56,336 nt of DNA from Anaerolineales bacterium (lineage in GTDB: Bacteria; Chloroflexota; Anaerolineae; Anaerolineales; Villigracilaceae): positions 1-56,336 of the forward strand of contig JAFGSI010000057.1 in NCBI GenBank assembly GCA_016934715.1, given 5' to 3'. The notes under the pieces were generated by a model. The model was not told the DNA's origin. It searched no databases and saw only the letters and a program-made list of their open reading frames with translations. A program made the translations under genes and the position numbers. Below are positions 7,601-16,064 of the stretch, in pieces (positions within the stretch are counted from its first letter, which is position 1; every line of letters begins with the position of its first letter).

Positions 7601-8326
7601 CTTTTCGGCCAGAGGCTGGTAGCGACCGGTGTCGCCGCGCGCGATGAAGAGCAGGTCGACGTCGGAGGAGTAGTTGAGTTCGCGCCCGCCCAGTTTGCCC
7701 AGCGCCAGGACGGTGAACCCGTCGAGCGTGACGCCGGTCTGGCGGGCGGCCAGGTTGAGGCCGGCCCGGATCAGGCCGGTGGCCAGGCGTGAGAGCTGCG
7801 AGACCACTGCCCGCAGGTCGTAGAGTTCCAGGAAGTCGCAGGCCCCGATGCGTAGCAGTTCGCCGCGCTGGTAGCGGCGGATGGAGTCCAGTTTTTCAGC
7901 CTCGCTCTCAGCCTGGCGAATTCCGGCCTCGGCCTCGGACTGGAATTGCTCGATGGTCTTGCGGCGGGTGTACTCCTGGCGGTCGAGCAGCCGGTGCAGC
8001 GAATCGGGATTGCGCAGCAGGATCTCGGTCAGGAACTGACTGGCCGAGAAGAGCGTGATCAGGATCTCGATCAGGCGCGGGTTGGCGGCGAGCGCGGGGA
8101 ACAGGGCCGGGCCGTAGTTCTCGGCGAAGCGCTCGAGGAAGACCAGCGACCGGTCAGGGTCGGCGGCCGCCTCGAGGGCTGCGGCCAGAGCCGGCATGAT
8201 CCCGGCCAGGCTGCCCTGCTGGCGGCTGTCCAGGCGCTGCAGCAGGATCCAGGCCGCCTGTGGGTTGGCGAAGGACACGGAACGCAGGGGAACAGGGAGC
8301 GGATTTTGGTCAGGCATGACGGGCAC
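4664..8326 (-). CDS. glnE: Glutamine synthetase adenylyltransferase with internal ACT domains
   Basis: Predicted 1220-residue bifunctional enzyme that adds and removes AMP on glutamine synthetase. Two nucleotidyltransferase halves are visible: ALGKLGGRELNYSSDVDLLF (residues 208-227, metal ligands D222/D224) and ALGKCGGRELGFASDIEL (944-961, D958/E960), each followed by a helical GlnE/GlnD-type domain. Between them, about residues 515-770, is a GlnD-like region with two ACT-type segments (VTIVAYDYPGELSIICGL near 548-565, and YTLLRIDGTDTFGFLYEL near 686-703). Typical GlnE proteins have about 950 residues and no ACT domain, so an effector-sensing role for the extra 250 is inferred. GTG at 8326 or ATG at 8317 starts the gene; a TATAAT box lies 6 bases before the GTG. 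glnA is 1 kb away on the opposite strand. Confidence 0.9.
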   Translation of the reverse strand: MPVMPDQNPLPVPLRSVSFANPQAAWILLQRLDSRQQGSLAGIMPALAAALEAAADPDRSLVFLERFAENYGPALFPALAANPRLIEILITLFSASQFLTEILLRNPDSLHRLLDRQEYTRRKTIEQFQSEAEAGIRQAESEAEKLDSIRRYQRGELLRIGACDFLELYDLRAVVSQLSRLATGLIRAGLNLAARQTGVTLDGFTVLALGKLGGRELNYSSDVDLLFIARGDTGRYQPLAEKFIQVMGQNTPEGFLYRVDLRLRPWGKDGPLVNTLDSYLHYLREHARLWEKQALLKVRPIAGELGLGEALRELVYPLLYSNPPEQVRAGVFAMKQRTEQFLCEKGRRWGEVKLGEGSIRDIEFVLQVLQLIHVNNHPELRTRATLKGLAALKAAGLLTSAETTTLSDGYVFLRTVEHHLQMLDYRQTYTLPSDPTAIALLARRLGFQEPLAGEAFMERYQQHCRAIRAVFLHHVGSMPMNDDPVFSTGPDEAENPQVRQHLARLDASYAETFSPAEIQHHAALAARLDPERLAVVESRALDDGRWKVTIVAYDYPGELSIICGLMFLHGLNILDGQVFTYEPLEAPGEPARPRGRHPGRTASTQRKIVDVFTVAPVSPDPLPDEAWARYQDDLTALLGRMRTGQRREARGELARRVGAAFEDLPEGSPTLYPIEIEIDNQASERYTLLRIDGTDTFGFLYELTNALAIYRIYIARVIIDSIGNRVQDILFVTDADGHKIGDLERQRELRTAIVLIKHFTHLLPRSPNPEAALLHFREFLGKLFQRPNWPDELASIERPEVLDNLARLLGVSDFLWDDFLRMQYANLFPVVQDLDALQTVKVRQQLQAELEAALLPVHDGAQAPRPEAPWRGVVNDFKDREMFRIDMRHILGHTREFDEFSEELTDLAEVLVNATYHLAAEDLRSVHGTPLLVDGAVSQMAVFALGKCGGRELGFASDIELMFIYTGDGKTAGPQVIASAEFHERVVHDFLNAVLAKRKGIFEIDLQLRPYGKAGSLAVSLEAFQRYFAPGGPAWAYERQALVKLRPIAGDQDLGEQISALRDGFVYTGEPFDVSAMRAMRERQLRHLVSGGTFNAKYSPGGLVDIEYLVQGLQISHGAGDPSLRSTNLRAAMAGLHAAGHLSSEEYTRLRKAHTFMRWLIDSLRVVRGDAQDVSLPPYESEEFSFLARRLLYGNDAARLRDELERYSSDIQEMNLRLLA

Positions 8327-8332
8327 GGTGAG

Positions 8333-8338
8333 ATTATA
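8333..8338 (-). promoter_or_regulatory. -10 box of glnE, probably leaderless
   Basis: On the minus strand TATAAT ends 6 bases before the GTG at 8326, so transcription should start at or next to the start codon. No Shine-Dalgarno can fit in that space. The -35 is not obvious. Confidence 0.5.
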
Positions 8339-8538
8339 CCTTCATAGGAGGAATGCTTTGTGCAGCGCCTGGCTGATTTGGGCAGGCAGTTTTCCCTTTG
8401 ACGCCAGCCAGAGAGAATCGGCTGTGCCGCGGACAGCAAGCGGCGTGTTTTCTGAAGTGGCGCGATAATCGAGCAGGAGTCTCGCTCGTCCGCCGCTGGC
8501 GCTGAGCCATACCACAGATTCGCTGAAGGAGGATGTTG

Positions 8539-9201
8539 ATGATCAGCTTCACCCCTTGGGCTTTGCGATTGTTGGGTATATCCGGTATTCTCGGTTCGAT
8601 ACTTTTCATCCTGGGGGACCTTCTCTACAACCATGTCCCCGGTTCTATCGATAGCCCTGCGGTGAAAATGAGTACGATGCCTGAATCGCGCTTGCTCAGT
8701 GCCGGTACTCTGGGTTTAATCGGTTGCTGGCTTTATACCCTGGCCTCGTTGCATTTGTTCATCGCTTTTCAGCCTGCCGGGGTTATTTTTGCCATTCTCT
8801 CTTGGCTTGCTTTTGCAGCAACACTGATCAGTTATGGAATATCGCATACTGCCTATTTTGCCATTGCCGCTGGAGCCCAGGTCGCCACGCAACTTGGATC
8901 CGGCCCACTCTCGGGCGGAAAATTGGGAAACGCGTTGTTCCAACGGTTGGTGTACATCACCTATCTCCCGGCCGCTGTCTTTAGCTTGATGATGATTTAT
9001 GGAATTGTCTCTGGACGGTCAATGTATCCGAGGTGGATGGTGGCATTCCTGCCGACTGTTCTCTATCTTCTCAAAACACCTGTTACTCGGATTTTGAAGG
9101 GGCACCTGCAGGAGATCATCCACGACTCGTACGACAATATCGTTCTGTTTGTGTTTTTTGTTCTCTCTACGATCGTCTTATGGAATGGGTTGGTTCCCTG
9201 A
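8539..9201 (+). CDS. Multi-pass membrane protein of unknown function
   Basis: Predicted 220-residue integral membrane protein with about six hydrophobic segments (for example LLGISGILGSILFILGDLLY at the N-terminus and IVLFVFFVLSTIVLW at the C-terminus). The layout resembles the DUF6796 group of small membrane proteins, an assignment from memory of the pattern. AAGGAGG at 8526-8532 sits 6 bases before the ATG at 8539 and directly abuts the ATG at 8533, so 8539 is the likelier start. The gene is less GC-rich than its neighbours and may be an acquisition. It is transcribed away from glnE and toward glnA. Confidence 0.65.
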   Translation: MISFTPWALRLLGISGILGSILFILGDLLYNHVPGSIDSPAVKMSTMPESRLLSAGTLGLIGCWLYTLASLHLFIAFQPAGVIFAILSWLAFAATLISYGISHTAYFAIAAGAQVATQLGSGPLSGGKLGNALFQRLVYITYLPAAVFSLMMIYGIVSGRSMYPRWMVAFLPTVLYLLKTPVTRILKGHLQEIIHDSYDNIVLFVFFVLSTIVLWNGLVP

Positions 9202-9328
9202 AGCAGGTTTTCGACCCAATGGTCGAGGTGCTGTGCTCCCGGAAAGCCCTTCCAGTTGCTCCATGATCCTTTTTTCGGATTCTCAAAGATCATCCGTTTG
9301 GGTAATAGACGGGCCTCATGGGGGTCCA

Positions 9329-9334
9329 TATAAT
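9329..9334 (+). promoter_or_regulatory. -10 box of glnA
   Basis: TATAAT lies 52 bases before the glnA start, giving a leader of about 45 bases that ends in AAAGGAGAG. No good -35 hexamer is seen at 16-18 bases, so an activator or a different -35 may be used. Confidence 0.4.
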
Positions 9335-9386
9335 GCCTCCAAGACAAGCACTTATTTTCACACAGTGACATAAAGGAGAGACACAG

Positions 9387-10799
9387 ATGGCAAAGACAGT
9401 CAAAGACGTCCTCGATATGGCGAAGAACGTCAAGATGGTCGATATCCGCTTCACCGACCTGCCGGGCACGTGGAATCACTTCACGATCCCGGCCGGCCGC
9501 TTCGGTGCTGACCTGTTCGAAGAGGGCCTGGCTTTTGATGGTTCGTCGATCCGCGGTTTTCAGGAAATCCACGAATCCGATATGCTCCTGTTGCCCGATC
9601 CGGATACGGCCTTCATCGACCCGGTCTCCAGCATCCCGACCCTGGTGATCACCTGTGATGTGCATGACCCGATCACCCTGCAGCCCTACAGTCGCGACCC
9701 GCGCTACGTGGCGAAGAAGGCCGAGGCCTACCTCAAGCAGACCGGGATCGCCGATACCGTATTCTTCGGACCCGAGGCCGAGTTTTTCATTTTTGATAAC
9801 GTCCGTTATGCCAGCGGCACCAATGAATCGTTCTATTCGGTCGACAGCGCCGAAGGCTGGTGGAACAGCGGCGATGCCAGCAAGCCCAATTACGGCGGCC
9901 AGATCCAGGCCAAGCGCGGCTATTTCCCGGTCCCGCCTGTCGATACACTGCAGGAGATCCGCAGTGAGATCGTGATGGCATTGATGGAAGCCGGAGCGGA
10001 GATGGAAGTCCATCATCACGAGGTTGCCACCGCCGGCCAGACCGAGTTGGGCCTAAAGTTCGGCCCGCTGACCCGCACGGCCGATAACCTGCTGCTCTAC
10101 AAGTACATTGCCAAGAACGTGGCCCGCAGGAACGGCAAGACCGTGACCTTCATGCCCAAGCCGCTCTTTGGCGACAACGGCTCCGGGATGCACTGCCACC
10201 AGTCGCTGTGGAAGGGGGACACCAATGTCTTTTACGATGCCTCTGGCTACGCCGGCCTGTCAGACACGGCCAAGTACTACATCGGCGGCCTGCTCCAGCA
10301 CGCCCCGGCCCTGCTGGCCTTGACCTCGCCGACGACCAACTCCTTCCGCCGCCTGGTGCCCGGCTTCGAGGCTCCGGTCAACCTCGCATATTCGCAGCGC
10401 AACCGCTCGGCGATCTGCCGCATCCCGGTCACCAAGAGTGCCAAGACCAAGCGGGTCGAATTCCGGGCTCCCGATCCGACGGCCAACCCGTACCTGTGCT
10501 TTGCGGCCCTGCTGATGGCCGGCCTGGATGGGGTACAGAACCGCATCGACCCGGGTGAACCGTCCGACAAGGACCTGTATGAACTGCCACCGGAAGAGGC
10601 CCGGTTGATCAAGCAGGTTCCCGGCTCGCTGGGCGAGGTCCTGACGGCGCTCGAAGCCGACCACGAATTCCTGCTCAAGGGCGACGTCTTCACCACCGAC
10701 CTGCTCGAGGCCTACATCGCCTACAAGCGCCAGGTGGAACTTGACCCGGTGCGCCTGCGCCCGACGCCCTACGAGTTCGTCCTGTACTTCAATGCCTAG
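9387..10799 (+). CDS. glnA: Glutamine synthetase, type I
   Basis: Predicted 470-residue glutamate-ammonia ligase (ATP + glutamate + ammonia to glutamine), the usual length of the dodecameric GSI-beta form. The N-terminal beta-grasp domain begins with [15 protein letters not shown]. Catalytic-domain motifs include [40 protein letters not shown] and [24 protein letters not shown] places the adenylylation tyrosine at about residue 398, matching the nearby GlnE. The start follows AAAGGAGAG at good spacing. A 16-bp hairpin follows the stop. Confidence 0.97.
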   Translation: MAKTVKDVLDMAKNVKMVDIRFTDLPGTWNHFTIPAGRFGADLFEEGLAFDGSSIRGFQEIHESDMLLLPDPDTAFIDPVSSIPTLVITCDVHDPITLQPYSRDPRYVAKKAEAYLKQTGIADTVFFGPEAEFFIFDNVRYASGTNESFYSVDSAEGWWNSGDASKPNYGGQIQAKRGYFPVPPVDTLQEIRSEIVMALMEAGAEMEVHHHEVATAGQTELGLKFGPLTRTADNLLLYKYIAKNVARRNGKTVTFMPKPLFGDNGSGMHCHQSLWKGDTNVFYDASGYAGLSDTAKYYIGGLLQHAPALLALTSPTTNSFRRLVPGFEAPVNLAYSQRNRSAICRIPVTKSAKTKRVEFRAPDPTANPYLCFAALLMAGLDGVQNRIDPGEPSDKDLYELPPEEARLIKQVPGSLGEVLTALEADHEFLLKGDVFTTDLLEAYIAYKRQVELDPVRLRPTPYEFVLYFNA

Positions 10800-10836
10800 T
10801 TGAGCGTTTCCCGATTTGGACGAATGGGACTGCATG

Positions 10837-10872
10837 CTGGAAAGGCCGAGGGTCGTCCCTCGGCCTTTCCAG
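10837..10872 (+). terminator. Hairpin terminator after glnA
   Basis: CTGGAAAGGCCGAGGG (10837-10852) and CCCTCGGCCTTTCCAG (10857-10872) form a perfect 16-bp stem with a TCGT loop, 37 bases after the glnA stop. No T-run follows, so it may act as a terminator or an mRNA-stabilising structure before the sensor kinase gene. Confidence 0.6.
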
Positions 10873-10952
10873 TCCGGCACAGCCAGGATGGGGCAGCCGT
10901 GTTAGAATCTTCATCAGATCGTTTCTTCCATTTCGACCCGGATCCGGATTCC

Positions 10953-13214
10953 ATGTCTCGCCTTGCCTCCGACGACTCACGCCTGTTCGAAGCCCTGGCC
11001 AGCCTCAACCAGATCAGCGGTACCATCAACCGCCTTGGTCCGGGGGATGTGGTCAGTGTCGAGGCGACCTTGCGCCTGATCGTCAAGAGCGCCATCCGGG
11101 TTGTGCCGGGCTCGTCGGCGGTCATCTACACCTACGATGCCGGGCGTGGTCTTTTCGAGACCGAGTCGCGCGTTTCGGCCGGGGCGGCCGACCGCTACCT
11201 GGACCCCGAGCAGGATATTCCACAGGATACTCCGCGCCCCCAGGGGTTGGGGATGCGCGCCATCGCCCAGCGCCGCAGCGTGATCTCTTACGAGGAATCC
11301 GACCTGGACGTACATCCGCACCATGCTGCTCTGGGGGTTCGGGCGGTGGCCTGCTTCCCGCTGATCGTCGCAGAGCAGGTCGTTGGTGTGCTGTATGTGT
11401 ACCTGTACAAGGAGCGCGAGTTCACCCGCCTGGAACTGCTCATGCTGGCCAACTTTGTCAACCAGGCGGCGATGGCCATTTTCCACGCCCGCCGTCTGGC
11501 CGGCATGCGGCGTGACCTGGCCCGCAAGGAGCAGGAACTCAGCCGTCTCAACCGGGCCGGGATGTTGATCTCGTCTCGCCTGCGCCTGGAGGAGACCCTC
11601 GAGTCGATCCTCCAGCTGGCCCTGGAGTTCACCCAGGCCCAGCACGGCATTTTCCGTCTGCTTGACAAGGGCGGCCAGGTGCTGGTCACGCGGGCCATTG
11701 CCGGCGAACATCTCGACCGTCCGATGGTCGAGGCTCTGCCGCTCGAGTCCAACAGCGTGATGGGCCTGGTGGCCCGCACCCGCCAGCCGGTCCTGATCGC
11801 CGACCTGCGCGCCGAACCGTGGTCGAAGGTCTATTATCCGCTGGACGCCGAACTGGAGATGCGCTCCGAACTGGCTGTCCCGCTGATCAATGCCAGTGGG
11901 CGCCTGGAGGGGGTCCTTAACCTGGAAAGCCCGCGGGTCGGGGCCTTCAATGAGAACGACAATCACAGCCTGCAGACCCTGGCGACCTATGCCGTGACTG
12001 CCATTCAGGAGGTCCGCCTGCTCGATACCCTGCAGGAGGTCGCGCGCCTGCTGCTGGCTCTGCCGTATCATCAGGTCCTCGACCACCTGGTCTGCGAGGC
12101 CTGCAGCCTGCTCAACGCTTCCGATGCCACGATCTGGCTCCTGGACTCCGAGGAGCTGGTCCTGGAGGCCTCCAGTGGGGGCTTCGAGCACGGCGAACGC
12201 GTTCCCTTGAGGGCAAGCCTCAGCGGGCAGGCGGTCCTCGATCGCCTGCCGGTCGCGGCCACGGATGTGCGCACTGACCCGCGGTTCTACCGCCCAGACC
12301 TGGCCAGGACCCAGAACTGGGCCCGGGCACTGGTCGTGCCCCTGCTGCCCGGTGACGACGAGCATCCGTTGGGCGCCTTCGGGGTCTACAGTTCCGGCGA
12401 CGATCCCGGCCGCTTTGCCGAGTCCGATTGGGATAACAAGGTTTTGACCTGTCTGGCGCACTACGCTGTGCTGGCCGTCCAGAACGAGGCCCGCCAGCAG
12501 GCCCTGCGCGCCGCCCAGGAGCAGCGCTCGGTGGCCGAGACCTTTGCGGCTGTCGGCGATATTGCCTCCAACCTGCTGCACCATCTCAACAATAAGGTCG
12601 GTACCATTCCGGTGCGGATCCAGAACGTGCAGGAGAAGAGCCGCCCGGCCCTGGAGTCCGACGCCTACCTGGCCAGCAACCTGGCTGAGATCGAACGCTG
12701 TGCCAGCGAGGCGATGCAGTCGGTGCGTGACAACCTCGCGCACCTGCGCCCGATCCGGCTCGAACCGGTCTACGTGGCGGCCAGGGTCGCTGACGCCGTC
12801 CTGGCGGCTGACCTGCCGCCCGGCGTGACCCTGCAAACCGAGGGCCTCGATGACCTGCCGGTGGTCGTTGCCGGGGGCCAGAGCCTGACCTTCGTCTTTG
12901 CCAACCTGTTCGAGAACGCCGTCGATGCCATGCAGGGCCAGGGTCAGATCAACGTGCGCGGCTGGACGGACGATGGCTGGGTCGAAGTGACCGTCAGCGA
13001 CAACGGGCCGGGCATCCGCCCCGAACTTCACGAGCGCATCTTTGAATTGAACTTCTCGGGTCGGGGCGGGACGCGGCCGGGCAAGCTCGGTTTTGGCCTG
13101 TGGTGGGTCAAGACCTTGATGACCCGCCTGGGCGGATCAGTGGGCGTGGAGAGCGATGGCTGTCATGGGGCGACCTTCCGCCTGCGCCTGCCATGGAGCG
13201 GGGAGGAGCGATGA
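10953..13214 (+). CDS. Sensor histidine kinase with three GAF domains
   Basis: Predicted 753-residue soluble kinase with no membrane segment. Three GAF-type sensor domains follow one another (about residues 25-180, 205-365 and 370-530). The dimerisation helix has [11 protein letters not shown] with the phosphorylated His near 543. The ATPase domain has the N-box LFENAVDAM (about 650), G1 DNGPGI (about 683) and G2 GFGLWW (about 713). The ATG at 10953 is chosen; a GTG near 10899 is an alternative. The stop overlaps the start of the regulator by ATGA, so the two are translationally coupled. The ligand of the GAF domains is unknown; the position after glnA hints at nitrogen or redox signals but does not prove it. 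Confidence 0.9.
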   Translation: MSRLASDDSRLFEALASLNQISGTINRLGPGDVVSVEATLRLIVKSAIRVVPGSSAVIYTYDAGRGLFETESRVSAGAADRYLDPEQDIPQDTPRPQGLGMRAIAQRRSVISYEESDLDVHPHHAALGVRAVACFPLIVAEQVVGVLYVYLYKEREFTRLELLMLANFVNQAAMAIFHARRLAGMRRDLARKEQELSRLNRAGMLISSRLRLEETLESILQLALEFTQAQHGIFRLLDKGGQVLVTRAIAGEHLDRPMVEALPLESNSVMGLVARTRQPVLIADLRAEPWSKVYYPLDAELEMRSELAVPLINASGRLEGVLNLESPRVGAFNENDNHSLQTLATYAVTAIQEVRLLDTLQEVARLLLALPYHQVLDHLVCEACSLLNASDATIWLLDSEELVLEASSGGFEHGERVPLRASLSGQAVLDRLPVAATDVRTDPRFYRPDLARTQNWARALVVPLLPGDDEHPLGAFGVYSSGDDPGRFAESDWDNKVLTCLAHYAVLAVQNEARQQALRAAQEQRSVAETFAAVGDIASNLLHHLNNKVGTIPVRIQNVQEKSRPALESDAYLASNLAEIERCASEAMQSVRDNLAHLRPIRLEPVYVAARVADAVLAADLPPGVTLQTEGLDDLPVVVAGGQSLTFVFANLFENAVDAMQGQGQINVRGWTDDGWVEVTVSDNGPGIRPELHERIFELNFSGRGGTRPGKLGFGLWWVKTLMTRLGGSVGVESDGCHGATFRLRLPWSGEER

Positions 13215-14305
13215 ATCCTCCGCCCCTGCGCGCCCTGGTGGTGGAAGACGACCGCTCCTGGCAGCAGATCTTGAGCGAGATCCTGTCCGACTGCGGGCTG
13301 GAGGTCGATGCGGCCGGTACGATCGACCAGGCCCTGGCAGCTCTCAAGTCCCAGCCGCATCGCCTGGCGATCGTCGACCTCTCGTTGGCTGCCGACGATC
13401 ACATGAACTCCGATGGCTTGCAGGTGCTCGACGCCGTCCGGCGTCTGGATCCCAACTGTAAGACGGTCCTGTTGACCGGCTTTGCGACCGTCGAACTGGC
13501 TGTATCCGTCCTGACCGACTACAATGCTTTTACCTTCCTGCGAAAAGAGACCTTCAACCGGGCGCAGTTTCGCGAGACTGTCTACCGGGCCCTGGCCAGC
13601 GCCCCGCTCCACCCGCAGGCTGGTCCAGTCCCCGCTCCGGAGGCGGCTGCAACCCTGCTGACACAGACCGCCTCCCCCCGCAAGGCCCTGGGCGAACGGG
13701 CCCTGGTGGTGGAGGATGACGCCGGCTGGCGCAGTATTCTCTCCGAACTGCTCGCCGACAATGGTTATGAAGTGCGGGCTTGCGTCAGCTTCGGCGAGGC
13801 GCTTGGCTGCCTGCGGCGTGAGAAGTTCGGCCTGGCGGTCGTCGATCTTTCCCTGACCGGGGTGATCTTCGGTTCCGAGGGGGAACCCGGTGCTGGGCAG
13901 AACCTGGAAGGTTTCCAGCTGCTGGCCAACACGCGTTCTGGCGGTATCCCGACGATCGTTGTCAGCGGGGTGGCCTCGCCGGACGAGATCCGGCGGGCTT
14001 ATACAGAGCAGTCGATCTTCGCGTATCTGGAAAAACAGACCTTCGACCGGGTCGCCTTCCGGCGGGCGGTCGAGGAGGCGCGTCTGTCATCGGCAGGGAA
14101 GAGCGACCTGGATCTCCTGACCGGGCGCGAGACCGAGGTTCTCGCCCTGCTGGCGCGCGGCCTGACCAACAAGGAGATTGCCGCCGAGTTGTTCATCACC
14201 ACCAACACGGTCAAACGCCACCTGAAGGCCATTTTCGAGAAGCTCGAGGTCCACACCCGTTCCGCAGCGGCCGCCCGGGCGGTGGGGGAGAAGGGCCCGC
14301 AATAA
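13211..14305 (+). CDS. Response regulator with two receiver domains and LuxR-type HTH
   Basis: Predicted 364-residue regulator, cognate of the preceding kinase. Receiver 1 (residues 5-125) has acidic residues D13/D14, phosphoacceptor D56 in LAIVDLSL and K112 in FLRKET. Receiver 2 (160-290) has VVEDD, D212 in AVVDLSL and K275 in YLEKQT, so both look phosphorylatable. A LuxR/NarL-type helix-turn-helix occupies 300-360 ([20 protein letters not shown] then [14 protein letters not shown]). Most NarL-family regulators have one receiver; two intact ones in tandem are unusual. It overlaps the kinase stop by ATGA. A 9-bp hairpin follows. Confidence 0.92.
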   Translation: MNPPPLRALVVEDDRSWQQILSEILSDCGLEVDAAGTIDQALAALKSQPHRLAIVDLSLAADDHMNSDGLQVLDAVRRLDPNCKTVLLTGFATVELAVSVLTDYNAFTFLRKETFNRAQFRETVYRALASAPLHPQAGPVPAPEAAATLLTQTASPRKALGERALVVEDDAGWRSILSELLADNGYEVRACVSFGEALGCLRREKFGLAVVDLSLTGVIFGSEGEPGAGQNLEGFQLLANTRSGGIPTIVVSGVASPDEIRRAYTEQSIFAYLEKQTFDRVAFRRAVEEARLSSAGKSDLDLLTGRETEVLALLARGLTNKEIAAELFITTNTVKRHLKAIFEKLEVHTRSAAAARAVGEKGPQ

Positions 14306-14862
14306 TCCCCGAAGTGCGAAAAAACGTCCCCCAGAAGGCTTGTTGCTGAGACGAAAAGGATCGTCTGCCATCCTATGGAAAAAGGCGGATGGGGTTAACC
14401 ATCCGCCAGTTCGATCTGTTGCTTTGGCTTGCCGAGGAAAGAGCGGGTAAGACCAACGTTCGTCGTGGGTGACGTCTGGTGCAGGCCAGAGGCCGCTTAC
14501 CAAGGGAGGTTACCCGGTCCTTCCTCCTATGAGGTTCACTTCCATACGGGTTTCGGTGGTCGCCTCCTTTCCAGACCTATTTCGGTCTGCCTCCATCATA
14601 CAACAAATGGATAGGAATTGCATTAAAAATAGCCTACGAAACTGATAGGGCTTGTCCAGACAGAAGGTTGGGCCGGCAGATTCCTCATGGTGCGCATTTC
14701 CCTGGCGGAGAAATTTAAAAGAAGGACTCCGCGGATTCAACGGAAGAATCACGCTCGAATGGCGGAAGGAACCGCGGAGGCATTTCTTTCCGGCGCCTAA
14801 GGACTGGATTTGCGAGCCGGGATTTCAACACCGGGCGGAATTGCACCCTGGACAAATCCGAT
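14306..14862. other. Geneless stretch with hairpin
   Basis: No gene is supported here. Besides the hairpin at 14384-14407 there is a small inverted repeat AGACC/GGTCT near 14573-14588. Short minus- and plus-strand frames do not resemble proteins, and a tRNA-like look at 14800-14866 does not hold up on pairing. Confidence 0.4.
14384..14407 (+). terminator. Hairpin after the response regulator
   Basis: GGCGGATGG (14384-14392) and CCATCCGCC (14399-14407) pair perfectly around GGTTAA, 79 bases after the regulator stop. There is no T-run. Confidence 0.4.
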
Positions 14863-15732
14863 CTAGGGAAGGCCTTCAAAAATGGCTTGGGGGGCGAATG
14901 CCACGCCGACCATGCTGGGGCCGGTGTGGGCGGCCAGGGCCGGGGACATGTACATGCTGGGCATCCAGGTGCACTTGAAAACCGGATCGATCAGTTCGAT
15001 CAGCCGGGCTGCGCCTGTCGGGTTGTACGAATGCAGGACCTGGACGCGCAGGGCCGTTCCGGGGGCCTGGTATTTCTTCATCAGGTCGACCAGTCCGTGC
15101 AGCGCCCGCTCGAAGGTCCGCGCCATGCCCAACTGGGCATACGTTCCGCCCACTTTTTCAACCCCGATCAGCGGACGGATGTGCAGCAACGAGGCAAGCA
15201 GTCCTTTCATGTGGCTGATGCGCCCACCGTGGATCAGGTATTTCAGGTCATCCAGTGTGTACATGCTCTCGCTGGCGTCGCCGATGCGCTGGATAAGGGC
15301 GATGAGCTTTTCCTTCGGCCAGCCGGCCTTGAGCGCCCGGGCTGCGGCCGCCACCTGCCAGCCGAGCACGGCGCACAGGGTCTTGGTGTCGATGATGGTC
15401 ACGTTCGCTTCCGGGACCATTTCCGCCCCGGCCCGGGCCGCGTTGACGGTGCCGCTCAGCCCGGACGACATCTGGATGGAAAGGATGTCGGGGTCCGTGG
15501 CGGCCAATTGGCGGTATTTCTCTGCAAAGTCACCGGACGAAGGCTGGGAGGTGACTGGAAAACTGGGCGTTTTCAGCAGCAGCTCCTGCAGTTCGTCCGA
15601 CTGGATATCCTTGCCGCTCAAATAGGTCTTGCCATCCAGGGTGATCGCTTGCCGTATCACGTGGATGGGCCCCTCGGGCATGAGTTCCGGGGGAAGGTAC
15701 ATGTCCATGCCGGTATCAGTCACGATTTGCAT
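14863..15732 (-). CDS. DegV family (fatty-acid-binding) protein
   Basis: Predicted 289-residue cytosolic protein. MQIVTDTGMDMYLPPEL is the DegV N-terminus, SFPVTSQPSSGDF and LSIQMSSGLSGTVNAA carry the Thr/Ser residues that hold the lipid carboxylate, and LKYLIHGGRISHMKGLLASL is the signature of the second domain. DegV/FakB proteins bind fatty acids and hand them to the kinase FakA for phosphorylation; no fakA-like gene is in this window. On the minus strand a TACAAT box lies at 15822-15827 about 90 bases upstream. The Shine-Dalgarno is weak (AAGGAAAAG). Confidence 0.88.
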   Translation of the reverse strand: MQIVTDTGMDMYLPPELMPEGPIHVIRQAITLDGKTYLSGKDIQSDELQELLLKTPSFPVTSQPSSGDFAEKYRQLAATDPDILSIQMSSGLSGTVNAARAGAEMVPEANVTIIDTKTLCAVLGWQVAAAARALKAGWPKEKLIALIQRIGDASESMYTLDDLKYLIHGGRISHMKGLLASLLHIRPLIGVEKVGGTYAQLGMARTFERALHGLVDLMKKYQAPGTALRVQVLHSYNPTGAARLIELIDPVFKCTWMPSMYMSPALAAHTGPSMVGVAFAPQAIFEGLP

Positions 15733-15997
15733 TTTACTTTTCCTTGGCGAAAGGTGGGCCGGTCCCTGCCGGCGGGGTTTCTACGCCTCCCTTGGGGGCG
15801 CACTTCGATGCACGCACACCTATTGTAATGCGGAATGGCGGGAGGAATACCAGAAAAACCGGTCAGAATTCTCGATGGGCTGGTTGTCTTGGCGGTCAGT
15901 CTGTCAGGGTGGGGATGGGGATTTGTTTGGAGGAATTGGCTCCTCCGTGATGGTCTGCGCGACAGCTGCATGGTATGTGCGCCTTCTAATTTCGCGA

Positions 15998-16003
15998 TAT
16001 AAT
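15998..16003 (+). promoter_or_regulatory. -10 box of the PLP enzyme gene
   Basis: TATAAT lies 62 bases before the start at 16065. The -35 (about ATGTGC) is poor. The rest of the gap from 15733 holds the minus-strand degV promoter and a weak GGAGGA/TCCTCC inverted repeat (15929-15946), and no gene. Confidence 0.4.
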
Positions 16004-16064
16004 CAGATTGTCAGACAACTTGCCTTATCCCGGACAACTTTCGACCTGTAAGGAGTTCCCCGAA

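Noticed and set aside
8458-8480. GCGCGATAATCGAG followed by AGGAGT, also found near 34250
   Set aside because: The two sites share about 20 bases but no wider similarity, and neither has a good -35, so shared origin or function is not supported.
9063-10019. Long minus-strand frame across glnA
   Set aside because: It is antisense to the well-supported glnA and has no family signature; GC-rich genes give long frames on the other strand.
10977-13031. 684-codon minus-strand frame
   Set aside because: Fully antisense to the histidine kinase, whose domains and coupled regulator are clear.
14800-14866. tRNA-like stretch before degV
   Set aside because: No consistent acceptor, anticodon and T-arm pairing and no TTCRANY loop could be fitted on either strand.
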